A stretch of DNA of 64,000 nt from Chitinophaga niabensis (GTDB lineage: Bacteria; Bacteroidota; Bacteroidia; Chitinophagales; Chitinophagaceae): the NCBI RefSeq assembly GCF_900129465.1, contig NZ_FSRA01000002.1, positions 2,046,001 to 2,110,000 on the forward strand. The letters run 5' to 3'. Position numbers and translations under genes: made by a program. Shown in pieces: positions 45,850 through 55,613 of this stretch. Below the pieces are notes generated by a model. That model saw only the letters and a list, made by a program, of their open reading frames with translations, was not told the DNA's origin and did not search any database. Position 1 is the stretch's first letter; every line of letters begins with the position of its first letter.

Positions 45850-46443
45850 TTGCCGGGAAACTCCTTCACCAATGAAAAAGCGCTGCTATTGCGAGTTGCA
45901 GAGGGCAATGAAAATGCCTTTGCAGAATTGTTTCATAACTACTACAACCAACTTGGCGATTTCATTATCCGTATAACAGAATCCGAAGAAATTACCCAGG
46001 AGATCGTTCAGGATGTATTCCTGAAAATATGGACCAACCGCCAGGCATTGGCCAAGGTAGATAGTTTCAAAGCCTATCTATTCACAGTAGCCAGAAATCA
46101 TGCATTTAACTGCCTTAAACAAACGGCCCGGCTAAGGAACCGCCAGAAGGCATACGAATATTATGAACTTCAGGCTGCCGGCACCCAACATGAAGAGGCC
46201 ATGTCTACCGATGTACTGCAGCTGGTTGAAAAGGCCGTGGAACTGCTTCCTCCCAGGCAAAGAAGCGTTTTCCTGTTAAGCCGGAAAGAAGGTATATCCC
46301 ATGAGCTCATTGCCAGAAAGCTCAATATCTCCCACGAAACCGTTAAAAAGCATATGGTATTGGCACTGAGGTTCTTAAGAGACCATCTCCGTACCAGCCT
46401 TCGCTTTTTAGTCCTTATTCTTTCTTTCATATTCCGCAGCTAG
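45850..46443 (+). CDS. ECF sigma factor
   Basis: A 197-residue sigma-70 family extracytoplasmic-function factor: region 2 (AFAELFHNYYNQL...EITQEIVQDVFLKIWTN) and region 4 (LPPRQRSVFLLSRKEGISHELIARKLNIS) with the HTH at about 140-165. It starts at a TTG (MPGNSFTNE); no ATG is available upstream in frame. It is followed by FecR, a STN-containing SusC and SusD, the classic Bacteroidota hybrid regulation in which outer-membrane signalling frees the sigma factor. Confidence 0.95.
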   Translation: MPGNSFTNEKALLLRVAEGNENAFAELFHNYYNQLGDFIIRITESEEITQEIVQDVFLKIWTNRQALAKVDSFKAYLFTVARNHAFNCLKQTARLRNRQKAYEYYELQAAGTQHEEAMSTDVLQLVEKAVELLPPRQRSVFLLSRKEGISHELIARKLNISHETVKKHMVLALRFLRDHLRTSLRFLVLILSFIFRS

Positions 46444-46525
46444 AAATTTTTTTTTAAATCTCATTACCTCCCTTGTACAATTACGTTGTCTTACCATCAA
46501 ACTGGGGAATAACTTTCTTCACCGA

Positions 46526-47707
46526 ATGACACATATGCATAAAGCTAGACTGGCTTATCTATTGAGTATCTATTTTGATAAAACTGCTACAGCTGCAGAG
46601 GTAGATGAGTTGATGGAGGCGGTTGAGGACAGTAAACATGATGAGGAGCTCAAAAGTCTGCTCGCCGAATTATGGGAGCAACACCATAGCCATCATCGGC
46701 CGATCAGTGAAGAAAAGGGGGCTGAGACGTTAAGAGCTATCCTGCAACAGGAGAGAGTGTTGAAACCAGTAGCCGTAAAGAAGCGGTGGTGGCCGGCAGC
46801 GGCAGCAGCTGCCATTATGTTATTCATCGCAGGTTATTATTGGATGAGCAATCAGCGGCCCACGAATGAGTATATGGCAGAACAGCCTGTACCACCCTAT
46901 GTGATCAAACCCGGTGGGAATAAAGCGGTATTAACACTGGCGGACGGTTCTCATATAGAACTGGATTCCTCACGTGAGGGCGTGCTGACAACACAGGGAA
47001 GCGCGGTGGTTGTGAACTCCAGTTCATCCATATTAGCCTATGGCCCCAATAAAAACAGCACAGATGAAGCAGTATATAATACATTGTCTACACCAAGAGG
47101 AGGACAATATTGCCTGATACTTTCAGATGGCACCAAAGTATGGCTCAATGCCAATTCCAGCATCCGCTTCCCGGCCACTTTTAATGGCGATACAAGAAGC
47201 GTGAGCATTAAAGGGGAAGCTTATTTTGAGGTAGCAAAGAATAAAGCAAAACCATTTCTCGTAACAGCGAAAGAAGCAACAATCAGGGTATTGGGTACCC
47301 ATTTCAATATCATGGCCTATGAAGATGAAGGCATGATGACCACTACCTTGCTCGAAGGAGCAGTAAAGGTATCTAAAGGAGACAAGTTTAAAATATTGAA
47401 GCCGGGGGTACAGGCACAGATCCTTGCTGACGAAACAATGAAAACCGCAATTGTTGATGTAGATGAGGAAATGGCCTGGAAGAACGGTTGGTTTAACTTT
47501 AACTCATGGGATATTCAACGCATTATGCGGCAGATATCCAGATGGTACGACATAGACGTAGTATATGAAGGGAAGATGCCAACAGGGCATTATTCAGGAA
47601 TTGTAAGCCGTGAAAACAATATCTCTCAGGTATTGCAGATCATGAAGGCTGGTGGTGTTGACTTTAAAATAGAAGACCGCAAGATCATAGTGTCCGAAGG
47701 CCACTAG
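46526..47707 (+). CDS. FecR-family anti-sigma factor
   Basis: A 393-residue anti-sigma/signal transducer. The N-terminal cytoplasmic domain (AVEDSKHDEELKSLLAELWE) should bind the sigma factor; one membrane helix lies near residues 91-109 (WWPAAAAAAIMLFIAGYYWM). The periplasmic FecR domain has the GYLPTSRG-like blocks LSTPRGGQYCLILSDGTKVWLNANSSIRFP and GEAYFEVAKNKAKPF; the C-terminal DUF4974-like part contacts the STN domain. Start could be ATG four codons later (MHKARL). Confidence 0.94.
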   Translation: MTHMHKARLAYLLSIYFDKTATAAEVDELMEAVEDSKHDEELKSLLAELWEQHHSHHRPISEEKGAETLRAILQQERVLKPVAVKKRWWPAAAAAAIMLFIAGYYWMSNQRPTNEYMAEQPVPPYVIKPGGNKAVLTLADGSHIELDSSREGVLTTQGSAVVVNSSSSILAYGPNKNSTDEAVYNTLSTPRGGQYCLILSDGTKVWLNANSSIRFPATFNGDTRSVSIKGEAYFEVAKNKAKPFLVTAKEATIRVLGTHFNIMAYEDEGMMTTTLLEGAVKVSKGDKFKILKPGVQAQILADETMKTAIVDVDEEMAWKNGWFNFNSWDIQRIMRQISRWYDIDVVYEGKMPTGHYSGIVSRENNISQVLQIMKAGGVDFKIEDRKIIVSEGH

Positions 47708-47804
47708 CTAACGTTAATTTCAAGGGGACGACTCCCCGATAATTATATGAACGCTGTCCCAAAACAGACGTAACGGATTTTCTATTCTTCTAATTTACCA
47801 CTTT

Positions 47805-50800
47805 ATGAACAAGAGACTATTTTTATTGACGTCTAAATCAGACTGGTTGGTAGTAACCAGATTAATGCGGGTTGTTAAACTAACCGCATTATTACTTATC
47901 GTGGCAAATTTTTGTGCAAATGCCAAGACCTTTGCCCAGATCACCATGTCCCAACGAAATGTATCGTTGGAAAAAGTATTTAAAGAGATTCACCGGAAAA
48001 CCGGCTATCAGTTCTTTTACAAGGATGAGCTGATGAAAGAGGCAAAGAAGGTGGATATTGACGTGAAAGATGCCAGCATTGAAGAAGTACTGGACATCTG
48101 TTTTAAAGATCAGCCTTTCGGTTTCACTATCACACAAAAGACAATCACTGTTGTGAGGAAGAATGCAGTGAAAGTGGTGACAGGCCATCCATCACCGCCT
48201 ATTGTGATCAAAGGAAAGGTGACTGACTATAACAATGCCGGGCTTGCCGGTGTATCTGTTTCCGTGATCGGTTCCACAACTGGTGTGTTCACTGATATAG
48301 ATGGTAATTTTACCATCACCGTTCCCGATAACAGTGTATTGAGTTTTACATTTATTGGGTTTAAAACGGAGAACCTTCGCGTAGGTAAAGAAAATACCAC
48401 TGTAACTGTGATGCTTACCCAACAAGTATCTTCATTGAACGATGTAGTTGTGGTAGGTTATGGGACACAGAAGAAAGTATCCGTGGTAGGCGCAGTTACT
48501 TCCATCGGCACCAACGAACTACGTCAAAGCCCTACTACCAACCTCTCCAATGCACTTGCAGGAAGACTACCCGGTTTGCTGGTGAACCAGTTTGTGGGTG
48601 GTGAGCCTGGTGTGGACCAGAGTGATGTGTTTATTCGTGGTATGGCTACTTACAATACAGGTAACAACTCTCAAAAACCCATTGTGATCGTAGATGGCAT
48701 TGAGCGCGACTTCCAGTATCTGAATCCGGAGGAAGTGGAAACCTTTTCCTTATTAAAGGACGCATCTGCCACAGCGGTTTTTGGTGTTAGAGGTGCCAAT
48801 GGTGTAATCCTGGTTACCACGCGCAGAGGTAAATTGATGGATAAGCCCAATGTTACTTTCAAAGCTGCTACTGGTATTTCCGCACCTATAAAATTCCCTG
48901 AGTACCTGGGCTCTGCAGATTATGCCATGTTGTATAACGAGGCGCAGGACAATGATAAAAGTACCCGCACCAGGTTTACTGCAGAGGCCATCGAGAATTA
49001 CAAAAAAGCAAAAGGCGATAACTCAGATGGACTGGGTTATAACATCGATCTGTTCGATTATGCCTTTAAACCCAGTATGCAGCAGGATTACAGTCTAAAC
49101 ATCCAGGGTGGCAGTAAAACCGTGAAGTACTTTGTAATGGCGGGTTATATGAACCAGGATGGTAACTATAAGCATACCAAACTGAGTCCTTATAATACCA
49201 ACGCAGTTTTTAAACGTTATAACTTTCGCTCTAATATCGACATCAATATCACGGAGAATTTCTATGCGCGTTTGAACCTCGGCGGGCGTATCCAGAACAG
49301 GATCGCGCCAGGCACTACAGCAGCGCGTGTGGTGAATATCGCCAACACACAACCTTCTATCTACCCGATCATATTGGAGAATAACGATAATCCTGCAAAC
49401 AAGTCCATCATCTACAAACATCCGGAAGGCTTGCTGTTCGGTACGCAATTGTATCGTTATAATATCCTTGGTGAGATTGCTTACTCCGGTTTTATCAACG
49501 AATACAAAACGTTCATGGACGGAAGTTTTGCGCTGGGCCATAAACTGGATTTCATTACAAAAGGTTTGACTGCCGAAGTACAATATTCTTATGATGTACA
49601 GAGTGGTAATACTGTGAACAGAACAATCCCGCACGAGTCTGAAGGTTATCGTGAGTATGGCGGATATGCCACTTTCTATCCGCAGGCCGGCGTAGATATA
49701 TTCATGAATCCCAACGGCAGCCATTACGATGGTGCATATATTACACCGAAACGTTCAGACAATGCCACTATGAACAATGGTTACGATGGTAACACTCCGG
49801 GTGCACAACGCAAGACCCATCTGCAGGTGACATTGAACTATGCCCGGTCTTTTGGCAAGCATAGTGTGACAGGGATGTTACTGGGGCTTCAGCAACGCCG
49901 GACTATTATGAATGACGTTCCTTTCGGTAACCAGGGCCTGGCTTTCAGAGCTACTTATAATTACAACGACCGCTACCTGTTTGAGTTCAATGCCGGGTAT
50001 AACGGATCGGAGAACTTTCCCAAAGGTGCCCGTTATGGGTTTTTCCCTGCCGTTGCCGCAGGATGGGTGATCAGCAATGAGCGTTTTATGGAGAATTCAG
50101 TCATCAATTACCTGAAGCTGAGAGGTTCTTACGGATTGGTAGGTAGTGATCTGTTGCCTGGCATCCGTTTCGGCTACCTTCAATTCTTTGAGGTAAATGG
50201 TGATACCTACAATTTTGGTGTTGGTCAGAACAATGGCGCACCAGCAAACGTGTATGAAGCACCGCTGGCCAACCTCGCACTGACATGGGAGAAAGCCAGA
50301 AAGACCAATATTGGTATTGAAGCAAGAACATTGAGCAATCGCCTGAGCCTTACACTGGATATCTTCAAGGAGCATCGTTACGACATCCTTACCACCATTC
50401 CTAATGACTATGGGACCAGGAACGTATCTGCCGTTGTTGGTCAGAACGCGCCGCAGTTGAACCTGGGTATAGTAGACAATAAGGGTTTTGATCTGGAAGT
50501 TGGCTGGTCAGATAATATTGGCAAGAGCTTCAGCTATTACATTCGCCCGAATGTATCTTTTGCCAGGAACAAGATCATCTACATCAATGAAATAGAACGT
50601 ATTGCTGCCAATGGCAAGAATGTGGACTATGCCCGCCGTACAGGAAAGCGTATCGGTGAGCAGTTTGTATTTGAGTTCAGTCATTTTGTAAAGGACCAGG
50701 CGGAAGCGGACCAGTTGAATACATCCAACTACCAGAAATGGGGAGCACTGATACCTGGTGATGTGGTGTATAAAGACCAGAATGGCGACGGACAGATCAC

Positions 50801-51335
50801 CGATCAGGAAGATCGCATCGCGATGGGTAATCCCCGGAATCCTGAGATACAGTTTGGTCTTCCTCTTGGCGTGTCTTACAAAAGTTTTGATGTCAGCATT
50901 TTGTTCCAGGGAGCCACTAATACCAGCGTTCAGCTGATCAATGCCGCAGCCTGGGATTTCCCTACTTACGGACAGGACATCATCGGACGTGTGAAGAATT
51001 TCCACCTTGCCCGCTGGACTCCGGCAACAGCAGCCACTGCTACTTATCCTGCATTGCATTACGGCACACATCTGAATAATAAAAACCCGAATAGTTCATT
51101 GTTCCTCGCAGACGCTTCTTACATGCGTTTGAAAAGCCTGGAAATTGGCTATTCCCTCTCCCCCAAGTTCCTGAAGAGGTTAGGTCTTACAAAAACAAGG
51201 TTCTATGCCCAAGGCCTGAACCTGGCTACCTGGGATAAACTGTCCACTTTTGATGTAGACCCCGAAACCAATACCGGGGGCGACTGGTACCCTATTCAGA
51301 AAGTATATAATCTGGGTGTTTACGTAACCTTCTAA
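47805..51335 (+). CDS. SusC-like TonB-dependent receptor with STN domain
   Basis: A 1176-residue outer-membrane receptor. It has a signal sequence (to about residue 45), an STN secretin/TonB N-terminal domain (residues 47-105, SLEKVFKEIHRKTGYQFFY), a carboxypeptidase-like beta domain (128-205), a plug (LNDVVVVGYGTQKK...) and a 22-stranded barrel. The STN domain transmits the substrate signal to FecR and the sigma factor. With SusD it would import a glycan or peptide; the substrate is unknown. Confidence 0.97.
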   Translation: MNKRLFLLTSKSDWLVVTRLMRVVKLTALLLIVANFCANAKTFAQITMSQRNVSLEKVFKEIHRKTGYQFFYKDELMKEAKKVDIDVKDASIEEVLDICFKDQPFGFTITQKTITVVRKNAVKVVTGHPSPPIVIKGKVTDYNNAGLAGVSVSVIGSTTGVFTDIDGNFTITVPDNSVLSFTFIGFKTENLRVGKENTTVTVMLTQQVSSLNDVVVVGYGTQKKVSVVGAVTSIGTNELRQSPTTNLSNALAGRLPGLLVNQFVGGEPGVDQSDVFIRGMATYNTGNNSQKPIVIVDGIERDFQYLNPEEVETFSLLKDASATAVFGVRGANGVILVTTRRGKLMDKPNVTFKAATGISAPIKFPEYLGSADYAMLYNEAQDNDKSTRTRFTAEAIENYKKAKGDNSDGLGYNIDLFDYAFKPSMQQDYSLNIQGGSKTVKYFVMAGYMNQDGNYKHTKLSPYNTNAVFKRYNFRSNIDINITENFYARLNLGGRIQNRIAPGTTAARVVNIANTQPSIYPIILENNDNPANKSIIYKHPEGLLFGTQLYRYNILGEIAYSGFINEYKTFMDGSFALGHKLDFITKGLTAEVQYSYDVQSGNTVNRTIPHESEGYREYGGYATFYPQAGVDIFMNPNGSHYDGAYITPKRSDNATMNNGYDGNTPGAQRKTHLQVTLNYARSFGKHSVTGMLLGLQQRRTIMNDVPFGNQGLAFRATYNYNDRYLFEFNAGYNGSENFPKGARYGFFPAVAAGWVISNERFMENSVINYLKLRGSYGLVGSDLLPGIRFGYLQFFEVNGDTYNFGVGQNNGAPANVYEAPLANLALTWEKARKTNIGIEARTLSNRLSLTLDIFKEHRYDILTTIPNDYGTRNVSAVVGQNAPQLNLGIVDNKGFDLEVGWSDNIGKSFSYYIRPNVSFARNKIIYINEIERIAANGKNVDYARRTGKRIGEQFVFEFSHFVKDQAEADQLNTSNYQKWGALIPGDVVYKDQNGDGQITDQEDRIAMGNPRNPEIQFGLPLGVSYKSFDVSILFQGATNTSVQLINAAAWDFPTYGQDIIGRVKNFHLARWTPATAATATYPALHYGTHLNNKNPNSSLFLADASYMRLKSLEIGYSLSPKFLKRLGLTKTRFYAQGLNLATWDKLSTFDVDPETNTGGDWYPIQKVYNLGVYVTF

Positions 51336-51345
51336 AGCAGCAATC

Positions 51346-53196
51346 ATGAAACAAAGAAAATATACCCTCTTAATAGTAATCGGCACAATGATAGGTGCCA
51401 CCTCCTGCGAGAAATTCCTCGACAGGCAGCCTGACAATAAACTCAACGAACAGCAGGTATTCACTAACTGGGACCGCGTAAACGGCGAAGCGAACAAATT
51501 GTATCGCGACATGCGGGACCGTGACAAAGGGATTGTTACCCTGCAGGATTTCTCCATGTCCGGCATAACGGATGAATGTAAGGGTACCAAGGTAGAAACC
51601 GGTACACCTGATCTGTTTAACTTCGGAAGTTTTGGGCCATCCATCGGGATGCCTTCCAAAGCCAATGGTATTTACTGGCCGGATTATTATAACTCTATCC
51701 GTAAAGCCAATGTGTTCCTTGAAGGTGTGAAAAAATATAATTCTCCGGACAACCCGCTTCGTGAGGGAGATCTGAAGAACCGTGTAGCCGAAGCGCATTT
51801 TTTGCGTGCATATTTTCACTGGTTGGCAGCCCGCTTCTATGGCGACATTGTTTATATAGATTATGTACCCAGTCCCTCTGCTAATGAGCAATTCACTCGC
51901 AAGCCATGGCCTGAATTTGTGACGAAGATTGTTGCTGATCTGGACTTTGCCATTGCCGAGCTACCTGCCCGGCACGATGATGGTGAATTCGGACGAGCCG
52001 ACAAGGGGGCCGCGATGGCCTTAAAAGCGATCGTTCTATATATGAACGCAAGCCCTATGTACAATGGAGGCAAGCTGCCCGGCAGCGATACCCGTGCCGG
52101 CCACGCACAATATGCGGCTTATGACAAGAGTAAGTGGAAGCTGGCCGCAGATGCCGCAAAGGCTGTACTGGACCTGAAAAATGGTTCCACACCACGTTAC
52201 AGCCTGTATATGGGGAAAGGCACTGACTGGCAGCCGGAAAGCAATAACAAGGTGTATGCGAGAATAAAGCAGATCTATATCGATCAGCCGGCTATCCTCA
52301 ATGAGTGGGTATTCTACATTTCCAATAATAAGGCAGAATCATGGCAAGGGGACCATATTCCACCTTCTTATGGCGGTGGTTCCCGTTTACAGCCAATACA
52401 GGAGCAGGTGGATGAATATGAGTTTGTAGGAAATGATGGTTATGGCTATGCTACCTACGATCCACAGGCTGCAGCCAAGGGCTGGGACGTGAACAATCCA
52501 TATGCAAAACGCGATCCCCGCTTTTATTCTGATATTATGTATCATGGCAGTACTTACCAGAATAAGATTATCAATACTGCCAGCGGTGCTGATAAGATAG
52601 GAGCCAGTAATGCAACCTTTACAGGTTACTACCTGCGTAAGTTCTATCATGAAGATTGGAAACGTAGTGGCAGCTGGCCTTTGCACTTTCCTGTTATCCG
52701 CCTGCCGGAAATTATGCTGATCTATGCAGAGGCAATGAACCGGTTCAGTGGTCCGGGCAGCGATGTGTATGACATGTTGAACACGCTGCGCGCACGCTCA
52801 TTCATGGCGCCGGTGCCTCCCGGATTGGATGAGGAAGCATTGCACAAATATATTCAGCGTGAGCGCCGTGTGGAACTTTTCTATGAAAACAAACGTTACT
52901 TCTATGCCCGCTGGAACCTTGAGCCGGATTCTCAGGTAGAGCTGGCACGGGAAAATAACTATAAAGGTGCTCCTAATCCGGCAGCAGTATGGCCTTATCC
53001 AAAAACGCAACGTTACGCGCATGGTATGCGTCCTGTTGAAGACCCTGCCGGTGCTATTGATATTGGCGGTGTCAAATACAGGATGGAGCGTTTTAAATTG
53101 GAGGACAGAATTTTTACTTCAAAGAATTACTACTGGCCGTTGATGCAAAGTGAACTGGCGAATGCGCCAAGCTTGCTGCAGAGCCCGAACTGGTAA
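51346..53196 (+). CDS. SusD-like nutrient-binding lipoprotein
   Basis: A 616-residue outer-membrane lipoprotein with lipobox GATSC (Cys 21). The N-terminal CEKFLDRQPDNKLNEQQVFTNW segment and the RVAEAHFLRAYFHWLAARFYGDI TPR-like block are typical; the C-terminal RRVELFYENKRYFYARW is the end module of this family. It lies 10 bases after the SusC gene and would form a SusCD lid-and-barrel complex. No enzyme gene follows in this operon. Confidence 0.96.
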   Translation: MKQRKYTLLIVIGTMIGATSCEKFLDRQPDNKLNEQQVFTNWDRVNGEANKLYRDMRDRDKGIVTLQDFSMSGITDECKGTKVETGTPDLFNFGSFGPSIGMPSKANGIYWPDYYNSIRKANVFLEGVKKYNSPDNPLREGDLKNRVAEAHFLRAYFHWLAARFYGDIVYIDYVPSPSANEQFTRKPWPEFVTKIVADLDFAIAELPARHDDGEFGRADKGAAMALKAIVLYMNASPMYNGGKLPGSDTRAGHAQYAAYDKSKWKLAADAAKAVLDLKNGSTPRYSLYMGKGTDWQPESNNKVYARIKQIYIDQPAILNEWVFYISNNKAESWQGDHIPPSYGGGSRLQPIQEQVDEYEFVGNDGYGYATYDPQAAAKGWDVNNPYAKRDPRFYSDIMYHGSTYQNKIINTASGADKIGASNATFTGYYLRKFYHEDWKRSGSWPLHFPVIRLPEIMLIYAEAMNRFSGPGSDVYDMLNTLRARSFMAPVPPGLDEEALHKYIQRERRVELFYENKRYFYARWNLEPDSQVELARENNYKGAPNPAAVWPYPKTQRYAHGMRPVEDPAGAIDIGGVKYRMERFKLEDRIFTSKNYYWPLMQSELANAPSLLQSPNW

Positions 53197-53213
53197 TGAG
53201 GATTTTTTATATT

Positions 53214-53247
53214 CAAAAAGCCCCGATCGTACGATCGGGGCTTTTTG
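53214..53247. terminator. perfect palindromic bidirectional terminator
   Basis: The 34 bases are a perfect palindrome (CAAAAAGCCCCGATCGTACG... mirrored), with A- and T-runs at both ends. It sits between the convergent susD-like and phosphoesterase genes; the stop of the latter starts at 53248. Confidence 0.92.
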
Positions 53248-54429
53248 TTAAGCACCCCGCTTTAGTGTAAGCACGGTGATCTCAGGCCATATACCCACTC
53301 TCCCCTTTAACCCGTGAAAACCAAAGCCTCTGTTCACATACAGGTACTTCCCGTCTTGTTGATATAATCCTGCCCACTGTTTGTAAACGTACTTTACAGG
53401 GCTCCATTTAAACCCGAAGAGCTCAATACCAAACTGCATCCCATGTGTATGCCCGGCCAGTGTAAGATGAACATGCTGATCATGGTCTACTGTCACTTCA
53501 TCCCAATGTGAAGGATCATGCGACATCAATATTTTGAAAGCGTTATCCGGTACATCAGTGGTTGCTCTTTTCAGATCACCGTATTTTTGAAAGCCGCCTT
53601 TACCCCAGTTCTCCACACCAATAAGTGCTATGCTCTGCCCCTGTTTGCTGATCGTCACCGATTCGTTCAGTAATAGCTTGAAACCAATCTCTGCATGGAT
53701 TTCTTTCAGGTGGTTAAGATTGGCATCCTTGGCTGTTGCATTTTCCCATCTCATATAGTCTCCATAATCATGATTTCCTAAAACCGAGTATTTGCCATAA
53801 GGCGCTTTAAGCTTTGAAAACAAGGGTATCCAGGGCGTCATTTCCGAGGCCATGTTATTTACCAGATCACCAGTGAATAACAGCAGGTCGCTGTTTTGCG
53901 CATCTGCCATGTCAAGGCCTTTTTGTACGCCTTTCACATCACTAAGGCTACCGGAATGCACATCGGAGATCTGGGTGATCGTGAAGCCGTCAAATGCTTC
54001 GGGAAGGTCTGGGAAATACAGAGTTTCCCTTTTTAATTTATAGAAGTGTCTGCCGCGTGTTAAACCAAACAGAATGATCAGGAAAAATATCCCGGCAAGT
54101 ACAGCCGCTGCTTCACTCACATAAACACTTCTTGAAGGGAACCCTTCAAACACGCGCACTATATCTTCCGCCAGCAAAACCAACGAAGAAAATACCTTGG
54201 GAATGAACATCAGCAACATGGCTGACATCAATAATTGAATAAAGCGTTGTGCATTAATGCCCGTTCTGCGGGCAAATATGATGAACAGGATACCTGCCAT
54301 CAAAGTAATGTCAATCAACCAATAACCTAAGTGGATCACCGGGTTCCCTGTAAGGGTCGTGATCGCCTGATAGAAATAAATATCACTCACCACAAAGACC
54401 AGTAACATCAGTAAAAGCCGTCTTGCCAT
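53248..54429 (-). CDS. membrane metallophosphoesterase
   Basis: A 393-residue protein with four predicted membrane helices in the first 125 residues (about 3-22, 32-50, 63-82, 107-125) and a calcineurin-like phosphoesterase domain. Metal-binding blocks are QISDVHSG, FTGDLVNN, LGNHDYGDY, SHDPSHW and GHTHGMQFG. It resembles YkuE/YaeI-type phosphoesterases with an N-terminal anchor; the substrate is unknown. It is probably monocistronic. Confidence 0.9.
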   Translation of the reverse strand: MARRLLLMLLVFVVSDIYFYQAITTLTGNPVIHLGYWLIDITLMAGILFIIFARRTGINAQRFIQLLMSAMLLMFIPKVFSSLVLLAEDIVRVFEGFPSRSVYVSEAAAVLAGIFFLIILFGLTRGRHFYKLKRETLYFPDLPEAFDGFTITQISDVHSGSLSDVKGVQKGLDMADAQNSDLLLFTGDLVNNMASEMTPWIPLFSKLKAPYGKYSVLGNHDYGDYMRWENATAKDANLNHLKEIHAEIGFKLLLNESVTISKQGQSIALIGVENWGKGGFQKYGDLKRATTDVPDNAFKILMSHDPSHWDEVTVDHDQHVHLTLAGHTHGMQFGIELFGFKWSPVKYVYKQWAGLYQQDGKYLYVNRGFGFHGLKGRVGIWPEITVLTLKRGA

Positions 54430-54604
54430 ATAACGAATATGTTTATATAGAAGACGAACAACGGGCGGAAATATTTTATGATCGCAGGATTTACCCAGGG
54501 GCTCTTTCTACAGTTGTTTACTGTCTTTCCCATAACGGACCACCCTGGATATGCAGGAGATAAATATTGTTTTATTTTAATGTTTTAATTAGCAGATGTT
54601 TCGG

Positions 54605-54612
54605 TAGGTTTG
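54605..54612 (+). promoter_or_regulatory. NIPSNAP gene promoter box
   Basis: TAGGTTTG matches TAnnTTTG and lies 94 bases before the ATG at 54707. The -33 element is not clear. Confidence 0.4.
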
Positions 54613-54706
54613 CAAATAATGCATAAAAATACCATGAAACCGGTATTGTTTAATTGATTGGTTTTGTGGATTTTCAAGTGATTTACAGACTAAACCCACA
54701 ACCCAT

Positions 54707-55486
54707 ATGCAACGTAGAAAATTCCTTCAGTCTTCACTTGCAGCAACAGCAGGTATGATAACCCCCGGTCCTGCAATAGCAGGTGATAAACAGCCCCCAC
54801 AAAAAGAAGTATACGAATGGCGTGAATATGAAATGCGCTTTGGTTCCGACCAGATGCAATTGGAGAATTATTTTAAGACCGCATTTATTCCTGCATTGAA
54901 TAAATATGGTGTAAAAGCAGTTGGTGTCTTCAAAGAATGGAGGCAATCGGAACCGGCTAAATTTTATTTACTGGTTCCTTATTCTTCCCTTGACAATTAT
55001 CTTTCGGTAAATATGAAAGTAAAGGCGGACACTGATTATATTAAAAATAGTGCCGCATATAACAGCGTACCAGCGGATAAGCCCATATATAGCCGCTTTG
55101 CCTCCTCTTTGATGATTGCTTTTGACGGTTGGCCTGCAATGGTTATCCCATCAGGTAAATCCCGGATCTTTGAATTAAGAACGTATGAGGGATATAGCGA
55201 AGATGCCGTAAGAAGAAAAATTAAGATGTTTAATGACGGAGAGTTCCCCATTTTTAAAAGGGCGAAGTTAAATCCGGTATTCTGTGGTGATGTGATTGCC
55301 GGCGACAGACAACCGCGTCTCACCTATATGATCACATGCGATAGTATGGAGGAACGTGAGAAAGGATGGGCGGCTTTTGTAGCTGATCCTGAATGGAAGA
55401 AGTTAGTAGGAGATCCTCAGTATGCAAATACGATTTCCACTATCAGGAATACCTTTTTGGTGCCAACATCCTATTCGCAGGTGTAA
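54707..55486 (+). CDS. Tat-exported NIPSNAP-family protein
   Basis: A 259-residue protein. The N-terminus is a twin-arginine signal (RRKFLQSS at 3-10, hydrophobic stretch, AIAG cleavage near residue 26). The mature part contains two ferredoxin-like alpha/beta repeats of the NIPSNAP type (EWREYEMRF at the first, IFELRTYEGY at the second). The function of the family in bacteria is unclear. It stands alone and ends in a terminator. Confidence 0.85.
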   Translation: MQRRKFLQSSLAATAGMITPGPAIAGDKQPPQKEVYEWREYEMRFGSDQMQLENYFKTAFIPALNKYGVKAVGVFKEWRQSEPAKFYLLVPYSSLDNYLSVNMKVKADTDYIKNSAAYNSVPADKPIYSRFASSLMIAFDGWPAMVIPSGKSRIFELRTYEGYSEDAVRRKIKMFNDGEFPIFKRAKLNPVFCGDVIAGDRQPRLTYMITCDSMEEREKGWAAFVADPEWKKLVGDPQYANTISTIRNTFLVPTSYSQV

Positions 55487-55490
55487 ATAT

Positions 55491-55528
55491 AAAAAGAGAG
55501 GCTTCCTGCAGAGAAGGCTTCTCTTTTT
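55491..55528 (+). terminator. terminator after the NIPSNAP gene
   Basis: AAAAAGAGA...TCTCTTTTT arms with an inner GGCTT/AAGGC part, followed by T-rich sequence. Confidence 0.8.
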
Positions 55529-55613
55529 ATTGTTTTACGAATCTCACGATGTTTTTCAGTAGGATGGCTATGAAATAGCATTAAACGCAGTTGAACAATA
55601 AATAGCTGCAGCA

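Noticed and set aside
47714..47760. GGGG-ACGACT-CCCC hairpin between FecR and SusC genes as a terminator
   Set aside because: No T-run follows, and FecR and SusC genes are usually read through; it may only be a weak mRNA structure.
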